Source of the DNA: an uncultured Eubacteriales bacterium
Lineage (GTDB): Bacteria > Bacillota > Clostridia > Oscillospirales > Oscillospiraceae
Reading direction: 5' to 3'
Assembly: GCA_900552725.1 (NCBI GenBank)
Contig: USAT01000017.1
Location: 1-27,575, forward strand
DNA: 27,575 bases
Made by a program: the position numbers and the translations under genes. The notes beneath the pieces were generated by a model that did no database searches, was not told where the DNA came from, and saw only the letters and a program-made list of their open reading frames with translations. How positions within the stretch are numbered: the stretch's first letter is position 1; each line of letters opens with the position of its first letter. This document shows positions 21,573 to 27,575 of the stretch, piece after piece.

Positions 21573-22316
21573 TCATGTGCCGTTTTCCAGGAAGTCCCGG
21601 CGGTATTGGGAGGGGGTGACGCCCTCGGCCTTCTTGAAGGCCTTGGTGAACACCCGGTAGTCGCCGTAGCCGCACTGCTCCGACACCTCGGCGATGGGCA
21701 GCGAGGTGGACACCAGCAGCTTGCGGGCCTGCTCCATGCGGATGTTGGTGAGATAGGTGAGGAAGTTGACGCCGATCTCGTTTTTGAAGAGCTGGCTGAT
21801 GTAGGGGGCGCTGAGGTGGAATTCCTCCGCCAGCAGGTTCAGGCTGATGTCCTCCGCCAGGTGGGCCTGGAGATACCGGGTCAGGCCGGTGATGGGGCGC
21901 TCGTCCTGCTGCTCCGGGGCCGCGGCGGCGCGGCGCTGGAACAGGGTGATCTTCAGGTTGTCGATGCAGTCGCCGAATTCCTCGTAATCCACGGGCTTGA
22001 GGATGTAGTCGGTGATCTGGAGGCGCAGCGCCTCGCGGCAGTAGGAGAAGTCGTCATAGCCGGAGACGATGATGAAGGCGGTGTCCGGGTGGTTGACGCG
22101 GCTGCGCTGGATGACCTTCAGGCCGTTCAGTATGGGGATGTTGATGTCCATGATGGCGATATCCGGCTGCAGGGCGTCGATCTGGGCCAGGGCCTCCATG
22201 CCGTCGGCAGCCTCGCCCACCACCTCACAGTCGTGGGCGGCCCAGTCGAAGAGACGCTTGAACCCCTCACGGATCATGATCTCGTCATCCACCAGCAGGA
22301 CGCGGAGCTTTTTCAT
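21573..22316 (-). CDS. Response regulator, receiver plus AraC-type DNA-binding domain
   Basis: The 247-aa protein has a receiver domain at residues 1-120, with acidic pocket Asp10/Asp11, phosphoacceptor Asp57 in IAIMDINIP, and Lys in ILKPVDY. An AraC/XylS helix-turn-helix pair follows at about 150-245 (LNLLAEEFHLSAPYISQLFKNE, then IAEVSEQCGYGDYRVFTKAF). This is the YesN-type regulator. The ATG at 22316 has AGGAGGT 7 nt upstream and overlaps the kinase stop (ATGA). The partner is the LytS-type kinase directly upstream. The target genes are not evident from the sequence. Confidence 0.93.
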   Translation of the reverse strand: MKKLRVLLVDDEIMIREGFKRLFDWAAHDCEVVGEAADGMEALAQIDALQPDIAIMDINIPILNGLKVIQRSRVNHPDTAFIIVSGYDDFSYCREALRLQITDYILKPVDYEEFGDCIDNLKITLFQRRAAAAPEQQDERPITGLTRYLQAHLAEDISLNLLAEEFHLSAPYISQLFKNEIGVNFLTYLTNIRMEQARKLLVSTSLPIAEVSEQCGYGDYRVFTKAFKKAEGVTPSQYRRDFLENGT

Positions 22317-23617
22317 GGTGTCACCTCCTGAATGGGCAGCAGCAGATGGGCGGTCACGCCACCGGTGTCGTTTTCGGTGTAGGAGAGGCCGTAGGCCCGG
22401 CCGCACAGCAGCTTGATGCGCTTCTGGACGTTCAGCACGCCGATGCTGTTGCCATCCAGCTTGGAGGGCTGGCGGGCGTAGTGGAGGAGCATCTGGTCAA
22501 TCTCCGCCTTCTTGCCCGGAGCAAAGCCGCTGCCGGTGTCCCGGACGGTGATCTCCATGGCGCCGTCCGGCCGCTTCTGGGCGGCGACGGTCACCTGGCC
22601 CCGGTAGCCCTTGTTTTTCAAACCGTGGAGCAGGCTGTTTTCCACGACAGGCTGGAGGATGAAGTTGGGCACCAGCACGTCATATAGCTCTGGGGCAATG
22701 TCGCAGCGGCACTCCAGCTGGGGATAGCGGTAGCACATCAGGTCGAGGTACGCCTCCAGCAGCTCCAGCTCGTCATCCAGCGGCACCATGGGCTGGTTCA
22801 CCTTGACGCTGCGGCGGAAGAAGTCCACCAGGCGCATGAGAAGGTCGGCCACCCTTTTGTCGCCGTCCAGTTGGGCCTGGATGCGGATGGCGTCCAGGGT
22901 GTTATAGAGAAAGTGGGGGTTCACCTGGCTTTTCAGATACAGCATGGACATCTTCTGCTCCGTCAGCTCCGAGCGGAGGATGTCGGGGTTTTCCAGCGTC
23001 AGGTAGAAGGACAGGGTCATCAGGGTGATACCCATGCCGCTGATGAGCCAGGTGTGGTGCAGGCCCTGGAGGGCGCAGACGGTGAACTCGATCAGCAACG
23101 CCGCGCCGATGGCGAAGCGCTTCTTGCGGTCGATCTGCTTCCAGTTGGCGATCAGCAGTCCGGCGCACAGCAGCAGGTAGAAGGCCACGCCGCCGTAGCA
23201 CACGTTGGCCTGCATGCCGGTGGAGTAGTTGCCCTCCGGCGTGATGGCGTAGCGCACCGGCAGCACCAGGGCCGCCAGCTCCGCCGCGCCCAGGAAGCAC
23301 TTGGCCGCCAGGTCGAAGCGGCGGGGCGTGCCGGTCTCCTCCTCCACCAGAATGGCGATGTACTGGTAGAAGAGGTACACCACCAGCAGCATGGTGGCGA
23401 TAAAGGCACGGTGCAGCAGGCTGTTGACCAGGGGCGGCACGGTGTCCAGATGGTTCACGGTGTACAGCGTGGCGCCGTCGAAAACCAGGTGCACCAGCAC
23501 CGTCAGCAGCAGGACGGAGAAGGTCTGGTGCAGGGGCGTGCGCTCACGCCGGGCGGGAAAGTAGATGTAGGCCACGAAGGCCAGGATCAGGAACAGCGCG
23601 ATCTCCATGCGCAGCAT
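22313..23617 (-). CDS. Sensor histidine kinase, LytS/YesM-type, with multi-helix membrane sensor
   Basis: The 434-aa kinase has seven or so membrane helices in residues 1-205 and no large extracytoplasmic loop or HAMP domain. A His_kinase domain follows, with phosphoacceptor His235 in QVNPHFLYNTLD. The HATPase domain has its N-box at VVENSLLHG (Asn327) and its G1 box at RDTGSGF (360-366). Such membrane-embedded sensors often detect lipids, membrane state or small hydrophobic signals. GGAGGT lies 9 nt before the ATG at 23617; a second ATG three codons later is also possible. The gene starts 37 bp after the metH stop with no terminator in between, so it is probably co-transcribed with metH. Confidence 0.9.
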   Translation of the reverse strand: MLRMEIALFLILAFVAYIYFPARRERTPLHQTFSVLLLTVLVHLVFDGATLYTVNHLDTVPPLVNSLLHRAFIATMLLVVYLFYQYIAILVEEETGTPRRFDLAAKCFLGAAELAALVLPVRYAITPEGNYSTGMQANVCYGGVAFYLLLCAGLLIANWKQIDRKKRFAIGAALLIEFTVCALQGLHHTWLISGMGITLMTLSFYLTLENPDILRSELTEQKMSMLYLKSQVNPHFLYNTLDAIRIQAQLDGDKRVADLLMRLVDFFRRSVKVNQPMVPLDDELELLEAYLDLMCYRYPQLECRCDIAPELYDVLVPNFILQPVVENSLLHGLKNKGYRGQVTVAAQKRPDGAMEITVRDTGSGFAPGKKAEIDQMLLHYARQPSKLDGNSIGVLNVQKRIKLLCGRAYGLSYTENDTGGVTAHLLLPIQEVTP

Positions 23618-23654
23618 GGGGCGGTTACCTCCTTGTTGGGGCGATGGGTGATCT

Positions 23655-26084
23655 TCAGCCGACGCTGAAGAAGCTCTTGGCGATGTCGGCGCTCTGCTTG
23701 GCGTCCTTGGCGTAGTAGTCCGCGCCGATCTTTTTGGCGTATTCCGGCGTCAGCACCGCACCGCCGGCCATGATCTTGCAGGGGATATTGGCCTGACGCA
23801 ATGCGGCGATGGTCTCCTCCATGCTCTTGAGGGTGGTGGTCATCAGGGCGGAGAGGCCCACCAGGTGCACGTCCTTGTCCCGGACGGCGTTGACCACCGT
23901 CTCCACCGGCACGTCGCGGCCCAGGTCGATGACCTCGAAGCCGTAGTTCTCCAGAATGACCTTGACGATGTTCTTGCCGATGTCGTGGACATCGCCGTGG
24001 ACGGTGGCCAGGACGATGCGGCCCTTGCCGGTGCCGCTGCCGCCCCGGGCGGCCATGGCGGTCTTTACCTCGTCAAAGGCACTCTGGGCGGCGCTGGCGG
24101 CCTGCAGGAGCTGGGGCAGGAACAGGGTGCCGTTTTCGTACTTGGCGCCCACCGCGTCCAGGGCGGGGATCAGGGCGCCGTCCACCAGCTCCAGCGGCTC
24201 CTTCTCCTGCAGCAGGGTGCGGGCGGCGGCTGCCGCCTCGCCCTTGAGGCCCTGCTCCACGGCCTTCATCAGCGGGGCGTAGGCGGCGTTGGTGCTGACA
24301 CCGTAGGTGACGCCGCCGGTAGAGGCGCTCTGCATGATCCGGGCCAGGGCGGTGGAGGTAGGGACGCGGCCCGCGTAGCGCTCCACATAGGCGGCGCACT
24401 GCTTGTCGCGGCCCGACAGCACGTTGTAGGCGTAGATGGCGGCCATCATCTCCTGGCTGGCGGGATCCATGATGGCCAGATCCAGACCCGCGTGGATGGC
24501 CAGGGTCAGGAAGATGGTGTTGAGATAGGCGCGGCAGGGGAGGCCGAAGCTGATGTTGGACACGCCCAGAATGGTGCGCACCCCCAGTTCCTTCTTGCAC
24601 CGCTCCAGCGCCTCGACGGCGGCCAGGGCGTCCTCCTGCTGGGCGCTGGCGGTCAGGGCAAGGCAGTCGATATAGATATCCTCGATGGGGATACCGGCGG
24701 CCAGGGCGGCGTCGCGGATGCGGCGGGCGATGGCCACGCGCTCCTCCACGCCGGAGGGGACGCCTGCGCCGTCCACCGTCAGGCCGATGACCGCCGCGCC
24801 GTACTTTTTGCACAGGGGCAGCACGTGCTCCAGCACGGCGGGCGCACCGTTGACGGAGTTGACGATGGGCTTGCCGTTGTAGGCGCGGAGGGCACGCTCC
24901 AGCGCCTCGAAATTGGTGGAGTCCAGTTGGAGGGGCTGGCTGACCACGCTTTGCAGCGTCTTGACCACCTGCTCCAGCATGGCGGGCTCGTCCACCTCGG
25001 GCGTGCCCACGTTGACATCCAGAAGCTGCGCGCCCGCCTCCGCCTGGGAGACGGCCTGCTCCAGCACATAGTCCATGTCGTTCTGCCGCAGGGCCTGCTG
25101 GAAGCGCTTTTTGCCGGTGGGATTGATGCGCTCACCCACCACGGTGACGCCGTCAACGGTGACGCACTCCACCGGGGAGCAGATCACCGAGGGCATGGGA
25201 TGGGCGGCCCGGCCGGGTACGCAGTCGCGGAACACGTCGTTCAGAAGGCGGATGAAGTCCGGCGTGGTGCCGCAGCAGCCGCCGGCGGCGAAGAGACCCA
25301 GATCGCGGTAGGGGGTCATCTGCTGGGCGAACAGCTCCGGCGTGATGTCGTAGCCGCTGCCGTCGGCCCGGGGCAGGCCCGCGTTGGGCTTGACGAACAC
25401 CGGGAAGTCGCCGGGCAGGGCCTCGGCCAGGCGCTTGGCCATGGGGAAGATCTCCTGGGGTCCCAGAGAGCAGTTGATGCCCAGCGCGTCGGCACCCAGG
25501 CCACGGGCGGTGGCGGCAAAGCTCTCCACCGTGCAGCCAGTGAAGGTGCGGCCCCGTGCCTCGAAGCTCATGCTGGCCAGCACCGGGAGGTCACAGTTCT
25601 CCTTGACGGCCAGCAGGGCGGCCTTCAGCTCGTAGAGATCGGTGAAAGTCTCCACCACCACCAGATCGGCACCGGCGGCCACACCGGCCCGAACAATGCG
25701 GGCGTATTCGCTGACGGCAGTCTCGAAGGGGAGAGTGCCGTTGGGCTCCAGCAGCTCGCCCAGGGGGCCGATGTCCAGGGCGGTCAGCGCGCCGTAAGGG
25801 GCGCAGGCCCTCTTGCAGCAGGCCACGCCTGCGGCGATGACCTCCTCCACGGTATAGGGGCTTTTTGCCAGCTTGTGGGCCGACGCGCCGAAGGTATTGG
25901 TGTTGATGATGCGGCTGCCCGCGGCGGCGTACATGCCGTGGATCCGCTGGATGGCCTCGGGGTCGGTGATGTTCAGCTCCTCGGGCCGGGCGCCGAGCTG
26001 GAGACCGGCGGCCTGCAGCATGGTGCCCATGCCGCCGTCCAGCAGGATGGTGTGGGGCTGGTGGAAAAGGTCATTGATCTGCAC
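23655..26084 (-). CDS. metH: B12-dependent methionine synthase, MetH without activation domain
   Basis: The 809-aa enzyme transfers a methyl group from methyltetrahydrofolate to homocysteine through a bound corrinoid. The homocysteine-binding barrel (residues 1-290) has the zinc ligands Cys205 (GINCSLGP), Cys270 and Cys271 (AAGGCCGTTPDF). The pterin-binding domain begins around VVGERINPTGKKRFQQAL (316-332). The corrinoid part near the C-terminus has HGDVHDIGKN, with His700 as lower cobalt ligand, and GLSALMTTTL. The AdoMet-binding activation domain of E. coli MetH (about 1227 aa) is missing and is encoded by the gene just upstream. I chose GTG at 26084, with GAGGG upstream and start MQINDLFHQPH; a frame to 26129 lies within the preceding gene. 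The two genes overlap by 14 nt. Confidence 0.95.
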   Translation of the reverse strand: MQINDLFHQPHTILLDGGMGTMLQAAGLQLGARPEELNITDPEAIQRIHGMYAAAGSRIINTNTFGASAHKLAKSPYTVEEVIAAGVACCKRACAPYGALTALDIGPLGELLEPNGTLPFETAVSEYARIVRAGVAAGADLVVVETFTDLYELKAALLAVKENCDLPVLASMSFEARGRTFTGCTVESFAATARGLGADALGINCSLGPQEIFPMAKRLAEALPGDFPVFVKPNAGLPRADGSGYDITPELFAQQMTPYRDLGLFAAGGCCGTTPDFIRLLNDVFRDCVPGRAAHPMPSVICSPVECVTVDGVTVVGERINPTGKKRFQQALRQNDMDYVLEQAVSQAEAGAQLLDVNVGTPEVDEPAMLEQVVKTLQSVVSQPLQLDSTNFEALERALRAYNGKPIVNSVNGAPAVLEHVLPLCKKYGAAVIGLTVDGAGVPSGVEERVAIARRIRDAALAAGIPIEDIYIDCLALTASAQQEDALAAVEALERCKKELGVRTILGVSNISFGLPCRAYLNTIFLTLAIHAGLDLAIMDPASQEMMAAIYAYNVLSGRDKQCAAYVERYAGRVPTSTALARIMQSASTGGVTYGVSTNAAYAPLMKAVEQGLKGEAAAAARTLLQEKEPLELVDGALIPALDAVGAKYENGTLFLPQLLQAASAAQSAFDEVKTAMAARGGSGTGKGRIVLATVHGDVHDIGKNIVKVILENYGFEVIDLGRDVPVETVVNAVRDKDVHLVGLSALMTTTLKSMEETIAALRQANIPCKIMAGGAVLTPEYAKKIGADYYAKDAKQSADIAKSFFSVG

Positions 26085-26760
26085 AGGTGATCCCTCTCTT
26101 TCGATAGTCACATCGGGCGCGGAGCGCACAGTGTCCGCAGCCCGCCGGTTGTCCGGTTACAGGGTGGTCGCTGAGGCCCAGCAGGGCCGTGACGCTCTTG
26201 CGGGGCATCATGAGACAGGTGCCGGTGACGTAAAGGCCCATTTGCCGCTGGGCGTCCAGTGCATCGGCCACCAGCGGCTGGACGGCGATGGGCCAGTCGC
26301 CGTAGCCGGGGGAGAAGCGCCCTGTGAGGTAGAGGCTTTCTCTGGCGGCCCATTGGCGCAGCGCCGTCTCCGCCTGATCGGCCATCTGCTCCGCCAGGGC
26401 GGAGGCCAGGGCGTCGGCGGCCGCTCCGGCGGCGATATCGCCCACGGCGGCGCGGCGGATGGCGGCGTCTGTCATGGGGCCCAGGGTCACGGCCAGCAGG
26501 ATGGCGCGGGGGCAGCCGGACAGGTGGCGGCGGATATCCGTGCCCTGCAGGATGCCGTGCTCTTCCAGCGTCTCGGTGTCGGCCAGCAGCCAGGCGGCCC
26601 TTGGCGCGGCGGCTTGCAGCAGCGGCGGGGCGCAGCGCTCCAGCAGGGCCAGTATGGCGTCATCCGGCTGGCGCTGGGCGCCCAGATAGCGGGCGGCCTG
26701 CCGCAGGTCGATGGCCTCCGGCGTATGCAATATGAGGGGGCGGCTGGGGCCGATGGGCAT
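26071..26760 (-). CDS. Stand-alone methionine synthase activation-domain protein
   Basis: The 229-aa protein corresponds to the C-terminal AdoMet-binding reactivation domain of MetH. It carries RFSPGYGDWPI at 148-158, the counterpart of the RxxxGY motif that binds AdoMet. It should reduce and remethylate cob(II)alamin on the neighbouring MetH. The C-terminal tail has four Cys (208, 211, 217, 226; C-x2-C-x5-C-x8-C), absent from the E. coli domain and possibly a metal or Fe-S site. I chose ATG 26760 because AAGGAGGT lies 7 nt upstream. A TTG at 26793, overlapping the DUF3786 stop, would add 11 residues. The order is DUF3786, activation protein, metH. Confidence 0.9.
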   Translation of the reverse strand: MPIGPSRPLILHTPEAIDLRQAARYLGAQRQPDDAILALLERCAPPLLQAAAPRAAWLLADTETLEEHGILQGTDIRRHLSGCPRAILLAVTLGPMTDAAIRRAAVGDIAAGAAADALASALAEQMADQAETALRQWAARESLYLTGRFSPGYGDWPIAVQPLVADALDAQRQMGLYVTGTCLMMPRKSVTALLGLSDHPVTGQPAGCGHCALRARCDYRKRGITCADQ

Positions 26761-26789
26761 ACCGCAGACCTCCTTCACGGTGGGATGGG

Positions 26790-27410
26790 TCAATCGCTGC
26801 GGCTCTCCTCTACCAGACGGGTCATCAGGTGGGAGAGGGCGAACATCAGCGTCTCGTAATGCAGGTAATCCAGGGTGTTTTTGTCCACCAGCACCTGCAT
26901 GCTGGCGGGGAAGTCCTCGTCTGCCTCCCAGAACCGCAGGATCAGCGGCAGGAAGGGGAACAGGGGCAGCTCATAGGCCACGTCGCCCTTGGGCTGGGGC
27001 GTTCCGTGGAGCCGGCGGCAGGCGCGATCCAGCGCGGCGGCGTCGCCGCCGAATTGGGCGCAGGAGTTTTTGAAGAAGTCGCCGTCCTTGGCCAGGGTGC
27101 CGCCCTGGATGGCGCACAGACTGGCCACGTTGGCCCACTGGTGGGACAGGTGGCACAGGGGCTTGGAGTCGCACAGCACGTCGTAGATGGACATGGCCTC
27201 GTTATAGCTGGCGGTATGGGACGGATCCGATGCCCAGGTCACCGTGCCGGTTTGGCGGTCGACCCGGTAATCCCGGGCCACGAAGGAAATGTAGAGGGCG
27301 TCCTCATCGTGGGCCAGGCCGAATTTGCGGATCATGGTCTCCTGGTCATAGCGGAGAAAGGCCGCCGCCGTGGCGTCGCGGGCCTTGTCGTAGTTGGATA
27401 GGGGCATCAT
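26790..27410 (-). CDS. DUF3786 family protein
   Basis: The 206-aa protein is intact and matches DUF3786. It has YDKARDATAAAFLRYDQETMIRKFG at the N-terminus and the typical ending LPLILRFWEADEDFPASMQVLVDKNTLDYLHYETLMFAL. No enzyme motif or membrane segment is visible. The family is common in anaerobes with corrinoid metabolism, and its place as the first gene of a metH operon suggests a role with corrinoid proteins; this is inference. GGAGGT lies 7 nt before the ATG at 27410. Its paralogue at 9726-10327 is frameshifted. The two share the (D/E)EDFPAS-type motif and the leucine-rich C-terminal helix but are otherwise quite different. Confidence 0.85.
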   Translation of the reverse strand: MMPLSNYDKARDATAAAFLRYDQETMIRKFGLAHDEDALYISFVARDYRVDRQTGTVTWASDPSHTASYNEAMSIYDVLCDSKPLCHLSHQWANVASLCAIQGGTLAKDGDFFKNSCAQFGGDAAALDRACRRLHGTPQPKGDVAYELPLFPFLPLILRFWEADEDFPASMQVLVDKNTLDYLHYETLMFALSHLMTRLVEESRSD

Positions 27411-27440
27411 GGGGGCACCTCCCTGTGGTTTTGTGGTGCT

Positions 27441-27469
27441 ATCATAGCATAGGAAGCAATACGGCGCAA
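27441..27469 (-). promoter_or_regulatory. SigA-type promoter of the metH/two-component operon
   Basis: On the minus strand TTGCGC (27464-27469) is 17 bp from TATGAT (27441-27446). The leader to 27410 is only about 24 nt, too short for a cobalamin or SAM riboswitch. Confidence 0.65.
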
Positions 27470-27551
27470 GGGCTGGGGAGAGGAAAAAGAGGGATGGGCG
27501 GGGATATTTGGTGAAAACGGGGGCGGTCAGCGATCCCGGATGGGCGAAGCA

Positions 27552-27575
27552 GCCCCGGGCCGTATGGCCCGGGGC
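27552..27575. terminator. Terminator-like hairpin cut by the window end
   Basis: A 10-bp perfect stem (GCCCCGGGCC with GGCCCGGGGC) and loop GTAT end exactly at the last base. Whether a T-tract follows cannot be seen. The 80 bp before it show no gene. Confidence 0.5.

Noticed and set aside
23865..26090. Long open frame (741 codons) on the plus strand opposite metH
   Set aside because: This is an antisense shadow of the metH codons; composition is Gly/His/Val-biased and there is no domain match.
27411..27440. Cobalamin or SAM riboswitch ahead of the metH operon
   Set aside because: The leader after the predicted promoter is only about 24 nt, too short for either riboswitch.

Overview
The window looks like chromosomal DNA from a high-G+C anaerobic Firmicute, most likely Clostridia of the Oscillospiraceae (Flavonifractor/Oscillibacter-like). 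I base this on strong GGAGG-type ribosome sites, SigA-type promoters with 17-bp spacers, LytS/AraC-type two-component genes, a split B12-dependent methionine synthase, and several Clostridia-typical DUF families (DUF3786, DUF3810, DUF6179/DUF6323, DUF6512, DUF2975). That placement is an inference from gene content. I see no rRNA, tRNA, CRISPR array, phage or transposase gene.

Layout. 1-644: 3' end of a sodium-dependent NSS transporter. 761-3054: divergent lipid kinase (minus) and AI-2E-family permease (plus) sharing a 140-bp promoter region. 3263-10327: a plus-strand operon with a five-gene peptide/nickel-type ABC importer, a hotdog thioesterase, a DUF3810 membrane metalloprotease-like protein and a frameshifted DUF3786 gene, closed by a bidirectional terminator. 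10378-13582 (minus): a two-gene ABC exporter under a consensus promoter, followed by a MerR/GyrI-like regulator whose own promoter has the 19-bp spacer typical of MerR control. 13812-16952 (minus): an XpaC-TelA-TPM membrane/stress operon. 17067-17615 (minus): a DUF6512 membrane protein. 17796-20295 (plus): an overlapping DUF6323-DUF6179 pair with a terminator-like hairpin in its leader, then DUF2461 and a small orphan ORF. 20462-21432 (minus): a DUF2975 protein and a small membrane protein. 21573-27410 (minus): five closely packed genes, DUF3786, a MetH activation-domain protein, MetH, a LytS-type histidine kinase and an AraC-type response regulator, apparently one transcript from a promoter at 27441-27469 to a terminator at 21535-21567.

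How the genes may work together. The metH cluster separates the corrinoid methyltransferase (809 aa) from its reactivation domain (229 aa), places a DUF3786 protein first, and appends a two-component system with no visible terminator between. A second, broken DUF3786 gene ends the ABC importer operon. Between the importer's binding-protein and permease genes lies an 86-bp palindrome made of two inverted 27-nt hairpin units whose differences are compensatory. Related units lie between telA and the TPM gene. The items I would look at first are this repeat family, the metH/two-component operon, and the DUF6323-DUF6179 pair with its candidate attenuator.
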